From Streptomyces dengpaensis (lineage in GTDB: Bacteria; Actinomycetota; Actinomycetes; Streptomycetales; Streptomycetaceae), in assembly GCF_002946835.1 (NCBI RefSeq), contig NZ_CP026652.1, positions 1,736,001 through 1,800,000 on the forward strand: DNA of 64,000 nucleotides, given 5' to 3'. Below are positions 7,482 to 15,593 of the stretch, piece after piece (positions within the stretch are counted from its first letter, which is position 1; each line of letters begins with the position of its first letter). The translations under genes were made by a program, and so were the position numbers. The notes under the pieces are model-generated. The model saw only the letters and a list, made by a program, of their open reading frames with translations. It was not told the origin of the DNA and ran no database searches.

Positions 7482-9377
7482 ATGAGCGACGAGTCTTTCA
7501 ACTGGCACGACTTCCTCGGCCGTTGGCAGGAGGAGTGGGTTCCCCGCGCCGAGCACGAGGAGGACGGGGACGGCGGTCCAGGTCCCGTCAGGCTGGGCAG
7601 GCCAGGGGCGGACGAGGCCGCGATCACCACGGTCGAGAAGCGGCTGGGGAAGCGACTGCCGCCCTCCTACCGCCAGTTCCTGGCCACGAGCGACGGATGG
7701 CGTGTGGAGCAGACGGCCGGGGTCTATCAGCTCGGTGGGATCGCGGACATCGACTGGTCCCGGGATCCGTACGGATTGACCGAGGTGTACGAAGAGAATC
7801 TGGGCGACGACCCGCGCGAGCAGGAAGTCCTGCTCGCCGGCATGTGGCAGCGATCGCTGCGCCTGGAGACGGACTCCGATATGACGCTGGCTCTGCTCGA
7901 CCCGGGCGACCGCGACGAGCACGGCGAGTGGGCGCTCTACATCTACAAGGGCTGGAGCGGTGAATGCCCGGACCGCTACCCGTCGTTTCGTGCCTACATG
8001 GAGGCCATGTACCGGAGCTTCCACGGCGACCGGGTGGGGCGGCCGGGCTTCGAGAACGCCACCACGCGCGCCCAGGACGCCCGGGTCGAGGAGGCCCGCC
8101 TCCTCGCCCTGCGCGGACGGCATGAGGAGGCCCTGCCCTTGCTCGAGGAGGCGCGGTCCTTCGGACGACCGAACAGCGCCATTCTGCTGAACCAGTTGCA
8201 GCATCTGGCGGCTCCCCGCGCTCAGCGGGACTACGGCTCCCTTGTGGCTGACCCCCGCTATCTGCCCGAGCTCCTTACGGTGTCGGCCATCGAACCGGCC
8301 TCCGGCGAATGGCGACTGGGCGGAGACGACCACTGGCTGGGGATGATGGCCGCCCGTGGGGTCGACCGGGAAATCGCCGAGGCCCTGTTGAGCGCGCTTC
8401 GCGACGGCACCCATCGCTATGCGCCGCCGGGTGCGTGGGGCCGGGCCGTCAACGAGGCCCGGGAGTCGGCCCGATGGGGAGCGACCGATGCCGCGTGGCG
8501 AATGCTGCGCGACGCGCTTACGCAGTGGATACCACCTGGGCCTTTGCTGCTCGCGCCCCTTGGTCTGCTCGCCGATCCGGTTCTGGGGTCGCTGATCACT
8601 CCGCAGCGCGGGCGAGAGATCCTCGCGACTCCGCGCGCAGGCGAGTCCGGGCCCGCTCCCGAGCCGGCGCCCGATCTCGACCCGCCGGGTCTCACCTGGC
8701 TGACGACGACCGGGATACATGGGCGGCCATTCGACGCGTACCGCTGCGTCTGGGTCGAGGGCGCCGACCCCGCCGGCCTACCCTCTCTGATAGGCGACGA
8801 GGGTGCCGAACTGAGTGAGCCCGTGCACGCAGCCAGGGCGTACCGGCCGTTGAGGCAGAACCACGAGCGGGAGGGCGTCGAGCTTTGGGAGGACCGGGCC
8901 GCGGTCATGGCCGGCCGCTGCAGCGAGGGGTGGGCCTTCGCCTTCGACGGCCAGTCCCGCCAGGGCATCAATCACCTGTTCCAGTCCCCCGCCGCGGCCG
9001 CCTCCGCGTCGGGTCGCGCCGTGGTGGTGTGGCGTGAGCCGCAGCGGCACTTGGCTGATCACCCGGCCGCATTCCATGTCTCGGTGGCCGAACGCGGCGT
9101 GGAACTCTATGCGTTCACGGTGCGGGGCAACGACATCCGGCGCTCGGGTGCGATACCCAACACCCTGGATCCCGCGCGATTTGTCGGCTCACCTGACACC
9201 CATCTTGACCGAGAGGTACGCCTGTTGGAAACCCTGCACGCCGAACTGGGCATCTCGCTTCCCTGTTTCGCCCTGTCCCAGGGCAGCCTCCCCATGTTCA
9301 CCACCCGGTCCTGGACCCGGGCGCCGCGCGAGGGCGAAGGCTTCGCCTACCTGGGCTTCGTACGGCGTCGCCCCTGA
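7482..9377 (+). CDS. SUKH (SMI1/KNR4) domain protein, large
   Basis: 631 residues from the ATG at 7482; an upstream TTG at 7452 is less likely. The first ~190 residues form an SMI1/KNR4 (SUKH-1) domain: ITTVEKRLGKRLPPSYRQFL, then a glycine-tryptophan-rich section ending YPSFRAYMEAMYR. SUKH proteins are widespread immunity proteins against polymorphic nuclease and deaminase toxins. The remaining ~430 residues are not recognised. They include a short stretch around EEARLLALRGRHEEALPLL that looks TPR-like, and a C-terminal globular part. No toxin gene is next to it, so it could be an orphan immunity gene. Confidence 0.65.
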   Translation: MSDESFNWHDFLGRWQEEWVPRAEHEEDGDGGPGPVRLGRPGADEAAITTVEKRLGKRLPPSYRQFLATSDGWRVEQTAGVYQLGGIADIDWSRDPYGLTEVYEENLGDDPREQEVLLAGMWQRSLRLETDSDMTLALLDPGDRDEHGEWALYIYKGWSGECPDRYPSFRAYMEAMYRSFHGDRVGRPGFENATTRAQDARVEEARLLALRGRHEEALPLLEEARSFGRPNSAILLNQLQHLAAPRAQRDYGSLVADPRYLPELLTVSAIEPASGEWRLGGDDHWLGMMAARGVDREIAEALLSALRDGTHRYAPPGAWGRAVNEARESARWGATDAAWRMLRDALTQWIPPGPLLLAPLGLLADPVLGSLITPQRGREILATPRAGESGPAPEPAPDLDPPGLTWLTTTGIHGRPFDAYRCVWVEGADPAGLPSLIGDEGAELSEPVHAARAYRPLRQNHEREGVELWEDRAAVMAGRCSEGWAFAFDGQSRQGINHLFQSPAAAASASGRAVVVWREPQRHLADHPAAFHVSVAERGVELYAFTVRGNDIRRSGAIPNTLDPARFVGSPDTHLDREVRLLETLHAELGISLPCFALSQGSLPMFTTRSWTRAPREGEGFAYLGFVRRRP

Positions 9378-9451
9378 GGCGACGCTACCGCAGAGCGGCG
9401 ACCACGGCCTCGGCCACCCGGGCGAAGAGGCGGTCGTCGTATTCGGCATTG

Positions 9452-9826
9452 TCACCCTGCCCAGCCGTACACCGTGGCTACACCGCCGCCCTGAGTCCTC
9501 GCACACACCAGGACCCACCGCACACCAGGAGCCAGGTCCCGCTGATCGAGGGCCCGCACCGCAGCGCTGGCCGACTCGGCCACATCGGTGCCTGACGCAG
9601 CCGTCACGGTGATCACGTAGTCGCGTCCGGCGAGTTCGAAGAACACGGCCGGATCATCGGGCGAGTGGTAGTCCACCGTCGCCTCGGCGTCGGTCCGCCG
9701 GATCAGAGCCGCCACCACGTTGACCAGGAGCCGGTGCCTGTCCCGCTCCGACACCTCGTCACTGTGACACTGACCGTACTCGGCCAGCAGCTCCCGTACG
9801 TCCTCCATCGACCCCGCCCCGTGCAT
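9452..9826 (-). CDS. Hypothetical protein, C-terminally frameshifted
   Basis: A 124-residue frame starting MHGAGSMEDVRELLAEYG; MEDV at 9808 is an alternative start. The function is not recognised. The stop at 9452-9454 follows a GGG run on the coding strand. Removing one G would continue the frame as WAGDNAEYDDRLFARVAEA and on to a stop at 9385-9387, which converges neatly on the SUKH gene. That continuation has typical Streptomyces coding character, so the visible stop is probably a single-base insertion, either a real mutation or a sequencing error. The intact product would be about 146 residues. Confidence 0.5.
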   Translation of the reverse strand: MHGAGSMEDVRELLAEYGQCHSDEVSERDRHRLLVNVVAALIRRTDAEATVDYHSPDDPAVFFELAGRDYVITVTAASGTDVAESASAAVRALDQRDLAPGVRWVLVCARTQGGGVATVYGWAG

Positions 9827-10009
9827 CGTGCCTGCCGGGCACCACGCCCAGAGGAGCGACTGTCGCCCACACCCGGGCACGACGCGCGGTGATCACGGAG
9901 CCAGCCGCGTGAGCCGTTTGGCATCCCGCGCGACGGCCCTCCGTATCGTGATCGGCTGGCTGATCGGCGAAGTGCGTGAACTCATCGGAAGAGTATTTCG
10001 CACCGAGGA

Positions 10010-10165
10010 GTGCCTTCATGCGGCGGGTCGGCTGCTCGGGCAGGCGTTCTGCACCGCTCCCGGGAACCACTCGTGCGGGAGATCGATCGCCACCAGCGCG
10101 TCGCCGACCGCACCACCAGCCTCTTCGATGACCTCGGCGAACCACACGACGGGTCGGCCGACTGA
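10010..10165 (+). CDS. Short coding-like remnant
   Basis: The frame from a GTG at 10010 gives 51 residues ending LVREIDRHQRVADRTTSLFD and DLGEPHDGSAD, charged and helical with good third-position GC. It overlaps a GAGGAG ribosome-site-like block. It looks like the C-terminal part of a larger gene whose upstream part is missing, but I do not recognise the family. The opposite strand is open here too (10016-10267). Confidence 0.3.
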   Translation: MPSCGGSAARAGVLHRSREPLVREIDRHQRVADRTTSLFDDLGEPHDGSAD

Positions 10166-10222
10166 CCAGTGCGACTGAGAAAAACACTGGTCGCACGGCT
10201 TCGCCCAGGACAGGATGCGGCT

Positions 10223-10849
10223 ATGCGTTACGCCAACGAGGACCCCGAGCTGCTCGCTCTTGTCCACCGCTACGTCACGCCCGACAGGCGCTATCTCAAA
10301 CTCGGCGGCCCTCTCATGCGCATGACCGAGCCTGAACGCACCAAGTTCACACGGGAGCTCGGCGAGGCCGCCGACGACATCACGCCCCGCGAGCTGACCA
10401 TCCTACTCGAAGGCACGTGGCGCGAACGCAAAACCGCAGCCTGGCTCATCGCCGTCGCCCACAGAACTGAGTTCCGCGAACGCCTCGGCGAAATGCTGCT
10501 TGCCAGCGAGGTCTGCTTCGCAGGCTCGGCCTACTGCGTCACCTTCGCCACGTTCGCGACTCCCGCCGACGCGGACCTGCTGGCTGCCTACCTCGATCGC
10601 TACCTGCGACGCCTCGACCTCTACTACGACCAGCCGGCCGCCTTGGGCGCGCTCCTCCACCTCGACGCCAAGCTCCGTGCCGATCAAGCAGCCCGATTCC
10701 TGACCGCGGAAGGCCTCTGGCATCAGTGGATCGACGGACCGCCCCGCAAGGAGCACCACGGCACGCCGGACAGCTATCGCGAGGCCATCAGCCGTCTCTG
10801 CGTCTTCGCCGATGAGAGCGCCGAGCACCGCCCGGCAAGGAACGGATGA
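10223..10849 (+). CDS. DUF6000-family protein
   Basis: A 208-residue cytoplasmic protein starting MRYANEDPELLALVHRYVTP; an AGGA lies 9 bases before the ATG. The pattern RRYLKLGGPLMRM, then WRERKTAAWLIAVAHRTEFR, then LLASEVCFAGSAYC and ADADLLAAYLDRYL, is that of the actinobacterial DUF6000 family, whose role is unknown. Repeated aspartate-rich helices with conserved RYL suggest an all-helical, HEAT-like fold. It lies among immunity- and defence-type genes; a similar role is possible but unproven. Confidence 0.65.
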   Translation: MRYANEDPELLALVHRYVTPDRRYLKLGGPLMRMTEPERTKFTRELGEAADDITPRELTILLEGTWRERKTAAWLIAVAHRTEFRERLGEMLLASEVCFAGSAYCVTFATFATPADADLLAAYLDRYLRRLDLYYDQPAALGALLHLDAKLRADQAARFLTAEGLWHQWIDGPPRKEHHGTPDSYREAISRLCVFADESAEHRPARNG

Positions 10850-11070
10850 CGTCGTCCTCAGAGGGGTGACACCTGATCGAAGGGACCCACCGCCCCGCAA
10901 CTCAAGGTTGTCCAGATAATCAACGCACAAGCCGCTATTGTGGCGCTGAGGAATAGGGCAATCGTGGTGGCACAGACTGGGCACCGGCGGCTGCCCTGGC
11001 AATGCTGTACGTCGCGTGCCAAGGTCAAGGCGCTGCCTGACCGGCAGGTGGGAGAAGCTGCATCAGCGCA

Positions 11071-12045
11071 TCAGAATGGCGCTTCCGCGGTACCGCCTGA
11101 TGGCATCGCACCGGGCAGTACACCTTCGGGAAGCGGCAAGTTGGTCACAACGAACTGGTTCAGGATGTCGTCGCGATCCATGAACATGATCTGGCTCCGC
11201 TTCGCCGCGTCCAAAGCATTGCCCAGCCAGTTGCGTGCAGCCTTGGTGATCTCGCCGCCAGCGACGATGAAAGCATGATCAACGAGAACGCGCCGGTTGG
11301 TCTCGGGGTCGAAGATCTCGTGCGCCAGCATCATCAGAGCCTGGTTATGAATCTCAGCAACGTTGGCATTGCCCGCCCTGGACTTTCCCATAGCGTCCAG
11401 CTTCCCGCGCTTCACCTGGATACCGAAGTACAGGAAGTGCTGAGCCTTTGTCCCGGTGCCTGGCAGCTGTGATCCGTTGAAACCCCACCTGCCGGAAAAG
11501 AGGCAGCAGCACCTGCTCGTGAGCGCATCCTCACTGCACGTGTCCAAGAACGCAGCAAGAGCCGCACGTCGCTGCATCTCGGCGGCACTCAGGGGACGAT
11601 GTGGGTTCTTGGCCAGCACCGAGACGGTGTTCGTTCCGATGTGCCGCAGGTAGCAGTGCTTGTCCTCCCCGTAGAAGGCTTCGAACCCCTCACGGGCAAG
11701 TGCATTGTTCAGCAGCCGCAAGGCATTGGGCCGGTCGAGCCCCTCGTTGAGAGCGTCCGCGGGATTCATCAGGTGGTCGATCACCCTGGAAAAGGACTCC
11801 GGCGGGTGCGCAGGTCCCTCGTGCGGCTCCGCCAGCAACTGCTCAAGCACACCCGCGACCCAACGGTGCCGCGTCGAACCGTCATGCTCCCAGTCCATAT
11901 CGAGTTCCCCGAAGAACTCGGTGATGTACATGCTCGACCGGTACGGGAAGTACGCAGGCTCGGCATCACCCTGAGGGACGTCCGCACCGAGGTTCCCGCA
12001 AATGAGATCGCCCAGCAGTTCCAGCGTTCTCTTCCTGAACTTCAC
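11071..12045 (-). CDS. Abortive-infection-type protein with a restriction-endonuclease-like C-terminal domain
   Basis: The GTG at 12045 follows GGGGAGGGG closely and gives a 324-residue protein starting VKFRKRTLELLGDLICGN, which fits AbiJ-type N-terminal domains. It continues with FPYRSSMYITEFFGEL and DWEHDGSTRHRWV. The C-terminal half has FGIQVKRGKLDAMG, then AEIHNQALMMLAHEIF, then VDHAFIVAGGEITKAARNW. This resembles Mrr-like endonuclease folds, where a QxK or ExK pair and a following helix form the active site. It is probably a self-contained phage-defence effector in the cytoplasm, the last intact gene before the second 59-bp repeat. Which Abi subgroup it belongs to is uncertain. Confidence 0.6.
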   Translation of the reverse strand: MKFRKRTLELLGDLICGNLGADVPQGDAEPAYFPYRSSMYITEFFGELDMDWEHDGSTRHRWVAGVLEQLLAEPHEGPAHPPESFSRVIDHLMNPADALNEGLDRPNALRLLNNALAREGFEAFYGEDKHCYLRHIGTNTVSVLAKNPHRPLSAAEMQRRAALAAFLDTCSEDALTSRCCCLFSGRWGFNGSQLPGTGTKAQHFLYFGIQVKRGKLDAMGKSRAGNANVAEIHNQALMMLAHEIFDPETNRRVLVDHAFIVAGGEITKAARNWLGNALDAAKRSQIMFMDRDDILNQFVVTNLPLPEGVLPGAMPSGGTAEAPF

Positions 12046-12241
12046 GACGCCCCTCCCCAGACCCCACGCCAGCAACGACGTGCGAACGATTGTGCCCTGC
12101 AGTCGCAGGACCCGAAGGTGCGAGCCGCTGTCCCCCTCCGAAAGAGCACCCTCGTCTCGGGGTACCGATGCCTTCCTGGAACCCGCAGGACGAGACCATG
12201 CGCGCATGCCCGTGGCTCACCTGCCATCAGCGTGCGGACGC

Positions 12242-12300
12242 GGTCCCCGTCTACGCAAGACCCCCGCCGGAGCAAGCCGACGGGGGTCCTCACGTGTCAC
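12242..12300. repeat. 59-bp hairpin direct repeat, copy 2
   Basis: Second copy of 5888-5946, same orientation, two mismatches. It overlaps no recognised gene and lies about 200 bp upstream of the abortive-infection-like gene's start. The internal stem is AGACCCCCGCCGG with GCCGACGGGGGTCC. Confidence 0.85.
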
Positions 12301-12535
12301 GAGCGATCACAGGCGTGTCACCAACCCCGCGGATGCACTCATGTCACAAGGCTCTGACCTGGACTTACGCGCTCACCCTGGACCAGCTGGACGCCCGTGG
12401 ACGGTTTCTACGACATGTGCCATGTGGTACCCAGCGAGGGTCCCAAGATCAGGACTGGGGCGTCTTCTGGCCCGTCAAAGCGGCATTGCAGGGTGTTCGT
12501 CACGCTCTCACTCACGCCCTGCACGCTCTCACATC
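12301..12535. other. Junction region without intact gene
   Basis: No intact gene is seen. A short plus-strand stretch near 12355-12400 reads LTWTYALTLDQLDARG, which resembles a segment of STAND/NB-ARC regulators, but it is too short to call. CACGCTCTCAC occurs twice (near 12489 and 12519) with other TCAC-rich copies between, just beyond the 3' end of the integrase remnant. That is where arm-type or attachment sites of a tyrosine recombinase could lie. Confidence 0.3.
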
Positions 12536-12688
12536 TCACCATTTCTCACGCGCTTGGGTCGGACCCCCGTGCAAGCCGTCCCACGTTGTGGCGGCTTCGC
12601 GAAGATCCTCTGCATCCGGCTTGACGTACCACCTCTTGGTGGTCTTCGCGTTCGCGTGTCCGGTCTCGTGCTCCAGGACGTAGCCGGA
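12536..12688 (-). pseudogene. C-terminal remnant of a tyrosine recombinase (integrase)
   Basis: About 50 codons read LEHETGHANAKTTKRWYVKP followed by DAEDLREAATTW and a stop. This is the end of a phage-type integrase: the box II H (TGHANAKTT) and the nucleophilic tyrosine (RWYVKP) are present. The Arg-Lys-His-x-x-Arg part and everything upstream are missing; the neighbouring ion-channel gene starts at 12724. This remnant marks an old integration or deletion edge at the boundary between the defence region and the following stress-gene block. Confidence 0.75.
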
Positions 12689-12723
12689 GGGCGAGGGTGG
12701 GGCGCAGTCCGAGGAGGGCGCCC

Positions 12724-13596
12724 TCAAGACCGGTTTTTGTCGTGATCTTCCGCGTAGGCACGGTAGATGTCGTGCACCGAGCCACCGCGGTGCAGGAACC
12801 GCTCGTCGAGGATGGAGGCAAGGTCCTCCAGCGCCGTGGTGAGCACAGAGGCGGCGAGCCGGACCTCGGCGTGCTGGGTGTTGCTGCCGCGTTCGGCCAG
12901 TTCGGCTGCGTACCTGACTGTGGCGGCCAGTGATGTGTGGTCCTCGCCGTCGTGGAAGTAGTAGGACTCGGCGTACTGGAGGAAGTCGACGGAGACGCGT
13001 GCCACGTCAACGGAGAGGCTGTCCAGGATGGCGGCCCCCACGGGGGAGTCGAGCTGCATCGGTGAAGGGTCGTTGCGCTGCAGCTGCGACAGACGCAGGG
13101 CCAGAGCGCGTCTGCGCGTGAGCGCCGGATAGATCTCCAGCACCCAGGAGACGGTGGCAGTCAGCAGGACGAAGCCGACCAGGGCTTCCAGAGGGGCGAC
13201 AATGCGCAGCCATGGCACCGCCGGGGCGATGTCGCCGAGTCCAAGAGTCGTCACGGTGACCATGGAGATGTAGAGCGCGTCCACGAGCCCGCCGTGCTCC
13301 GCGGGCTTCAGGCCGGCAGCGAACGAAAAGGCGTCCGGCATATGGAGCCAGTAGATCAGCGCCCAGCCCACGATGACGCTGCCCGCCCACATGGCCACCA
13401 CGGTCACCATGGCGAGCGGCCCGGCGAGTCCGGCCGCCCGTCTGCGCAGGGGGAGCCGCTGCGACAGTTTCCACAACGTCGTCATGACGTGTCGGCTGAG
13501 CCCTCCGTGCCGGGTGGGGTGCCACAGGGTGTGGAAAAGATCTCTCAGAGCGACCATCACCAGCACTGCTCCGACCAACGAGACCAGCCATTTCAT
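12724..13596 (-). CDS. Two-TM potassium-channel-like membrane protein
   Basis: 290 residues from the ATG at 13596, with GGGAG seven bases upstream. An N-terminal TM helix (MKWLVSLVGAVLVMVALRDL) is followed by a second (AMVTVVAMWAGSVIVGWALI), a pore loop with the selectivity-filter-like MVTVTTLGLGDIAP, and a third helix (APLEALVGFVLLTATVSWVL). A ~150-residue cytoplasmic helical tail completes it. TLGLGD replaces the classic TVGYGD, as in many bacterial ion_trans_2 proteins, so K+ selectivity is likely but not certain. It is divergent from the universal stress gene. Confidence 0.75.
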   Translation of the reverse strand: MKWLVSLVGAVLVMVALRDLFHTLWHPTRHGGLSRHVMTTLWKLSQRLPLRRRAAGLAGPLAMVTVVAMWAGSVIVGWALIYWLHMPDAFSFAAGLKPAEHGGLVDALYISMVTVTTLGLGDIAPAVPWLRIVAPLEALVGFVLLTATVSWVLEIYPALTRRRALALRLSQLQRNDPSPMQLDSPVGAAILDSLSVDVARVSVDFLQYAESYYFHDGEDHTSLAATVRYAAELAERGSNTQHAEVRLAASVLTTALEDLASILDERFLHRGGSVHDIYRAYAEDHDKNRS

Positions 13597-13704
13597 ACGC
13601 GTCTCCCAAGGTGCGGCGTACGCGCTGCCAGCATGCACGGCTGCCCCCTCGGCCCTGTGCAGGCCACGCGCGGTGCTGGGACGTCGCTGCGCGGGTTCAC
13701 CTTG

Positions 13705-13755
13705 CATCGGCTGACCGGCACTGTGTGCGGGTCAGCCGATGGGGCCGTCGGCCCC
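13705..13755. promoter_or_regulatory. Inverted repeats between ion channel and universal stress genes
   Basis: CATCGGCTGACC (13705-13716) and GGTCAGCCGATG (13730-13741) are perfect 12-bp inverted arms, followed at once by GGGGCC-GTC-GGCCCC (13741-13755). The genes on either side diverge, so these are more likely operators or leader hairpins than terminators. GC-rich palindromes of this kind are compatible with a DevR/OsdR-type regulator, but I cannot assign one. Confidence 0.5.
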
Positions 13756-13862
13756 CGACCGGCGCACGCCGCCTCTCTGCCCCTCTCGGCGGCCCTCACA
13801 TGGCGGACCTGCCTGGAATCGCGCAGCGTGGCTGCCACGGGCATACAGAGAGGTGGAGCGGC

Positions 13863-14327
13863 ATGGACAGGCCTGATTCGGCTCCGCGCGTCGTGGTCGG
13901 CGTCGACGGTTCCCCCTCGTCGCATGCGGCGCTGCGCTGGGCGGTCCGGTATGCCGGCCTGGTCGGAGGAGCCGTAGAAGCGGTGGCGGCCTACGGGCTG
14001 CCCGGTGCGCATGGATGGTCAGCGCCGGCAGCGGATGTCGACCTGGACACGGAGGCCGCCGAGCGAGGTCTTGTCGACGAGGTTCGTGAGGTGCTCGGTG
14101 AGCCGGCTGCCTCCCAGGTGCGGGAGCTTCTGGTGCACGGCAATCCGGCCGAGGTGTTGCTGAACGCGTCCGAGGGCGCCGAGGTGCTGGTGGTGGGCAG
14201 CCGTGGCCGGGGAGGGTTCGTGCGGGCGCTGCTCGGCTCGGTAAGCCAGCAGTGCGCGCTGCATGCGAAGTGTCCGGTCGTCATCGTCCGTCCTGACGTC
14301 ACCGTGGGGGGCGCCACGGCCTCGTAA
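13863..14327 (+). CDS. Universal stress protein (UspA family)
   Basis: 154 residues in a single USP domain. It has an N-terminal VVVGVDGSPSSHAALRWAV and a C-terminal ATP-binding loop VVGSRGRGGFVRALLGSVSQ followed by CPVVIV. The G-x2-G-x9-G-(S/T) pattern indicates an ATP-binding type. GAGGTGGAG lies before the ATG. In actinobacteria such genes cluster with nitroreductases and channels under hypoxia or dormancy control; the neighbours fit this. Confidence 0.9.
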   Translation: MDRPDSAPRVVVGVDGSPSSHAALRWAVRYAGLVGGAVEAVAAYGLPGAHGWSAPAADVDLDTEAAERGLVDEVREVLGEPAASQVRELLVHGNPAEVLLNASEGAEVLVVGSRGRGGFVRALLGSVSQQCALHAKCPVVIVRPDVTVGGATAS

Positions 14328-14559
14328 GGCACGGCGCCGCATGGACAGCAAGGCGCGACCGGGAGCCGGCGCCCTGAACAGCCGGCCGGGCGATTCGAAA
14401 TGTGCACCCGCATGGTGCGCGCCCCGTGGGCCGCGTCGCCAACACGGGCGTCCATGGCAAGCCCGCGGCCCCGCACCTCGAAGACCTGTGGATCTCGGCC
14501 CTGTGCACATGGGCCGGGCCCGCGTTGGGCTGATCAGCGACGAGCTCGCGCAGGCGGTG

Positions 14560-15552
14560 TCACACGATGTCGAGGACATCACCCACCGGACGGCGTGGGG
14601 TCGCCGGCCCCGTGGGTCCGTATCCGAGGCGGATCACCATCTGCACGTGGCCCATCGCCGAACCGGGATCACGCACGGCCCACCGCAGTTCGGGCCATTC
14701 GAGCGCGTGTGAGGTCAGGGATGTGACCAGGCCGTCCAGGGTGGCTTGGAGCAGGACGCGTTCCAGTGCCTGGCCGGCCCGCAGCCAGTCCGTGGGACGG
14801 TCGTCGGCTGTGCCCAGCAGCACGAGACAGGGCCACTTCTCGAAGGTCGCCGAGCCACGGCCCGGAACGGTCTGCCTGCCCGCGAAGTCCCGCACGGGGG
14901 CGGTGACGTCGCGTTGGCGGGGACCGAACGCATAGGCCGGGATCCCCTCGGGCCGTGGTGCACCGTCATTGATGTCCGTTTGCGTCCAACGGGCCGTTTC
15001 GGCCCGCGCCTCGGGGTCCATCGCCTCCCGGCCTTCCGCGTCGTGCACCAGGTCCAGTACCGACCGCACATGCCATGCGTCGGGAACGTACAGCCGCGCG
15101 CCCTCGAGCAGCGCGGCGCCGCACAGGCCGTCGAGGATGCTTTCCGGGATCTCCTCGTCGGTGAAGGGAAACCGGCTGGTGTGCCGGCGGCGGATGGCGG
15201 GGTGGAGGACAGCGAGATCATCGTCGTCGCGTACCGGGCCGGCGAGGTTCACCTCGGCGAGCAGCCAGGGGTCGGCCGGGTCGGGGAGCAGCCTCGTAAC
15301 AGGTTCCCGGCACGCGTGCGCGGCTGTCACCCGCAGATTGAACAGGGCTGCGCCGCAACCGAGGTGGAGCGCCCGGTGCGGCGCCGGGTCCGTCTTCGGC
15401 ATCGCGCGCTCCGGATCGCCGCGCAGCTGCAAGGAGCCGCTGTGACGCAGGAAGCGGAACGTCCAGGGCTGGGCGTTGTGCATGGACGGAGCCGCTGTGG
15501 CGTCCTCCACGAGGGAGGCCACGGAGGCGGTGTCGAGTAGTGATGAGAGCAC
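14560..15552 (-). CDS. Acg-family FMN-binding nitroreductase-like protein
   Basis: 330 residues. The opening VEDATAAPSMHNAQPWTFRF is the FMN-contact signature of the nitroreductase-like Acg family (Mycobacterium tuberculosis Rv2032 type). The central RRRHTSRFPFTDEEIPESIL and a late QALERVLLQATLDGLVTSLT also fit. The two halves are a duplicated nitroreductase fold. Acg proteins bind FMN and are induced in hypoxic dormancy, but their substrate is unknown. It lies between universal stress and PPK2 genes; PPK2 ends in the same direction just upstream. Confidence 0.8.
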   Translation of the reverse strand: MLSSLLDTASVASLVEDATAAPSMHNAQPWTFRFLRHSGSLQLRGDPERAMPKTDPAPHRALHLGCGAALFNLRVTAAHACREPVTRLLPDPADPWLLAEVNLAGPVRDDDDLAVLHPAIRRRHTSRFPFTDEEIPESILDGLCGAALLEGARLYVPDAWHVRSVLDLVHDAEGREAMDPEARAETARWTQTDINDGAPRPEGIPAYAFGPRQRDVTAPVRDFAGRQTVPGRGSATFEKWPCLVLLGTADDRPTDWLRAGQALERVLLQATLDGLVTSLTSHALEWPELRWAVRDPGSAMGHVQMVIRLGYGPTGPATPRRPVGDVLDIV

Positions 15553-15593
15553 GGGAACCTCCTGGTCGTACCGACCGATCGAACCACGTTGGG

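Noticed and set aside
10016..10267. Minus-strand frame overlapping the DUF6000 start
   Set aside because: Overlaps a well-supported gene start and no domain could be seen; the plus-strand remnant is more coding-like but also weak.
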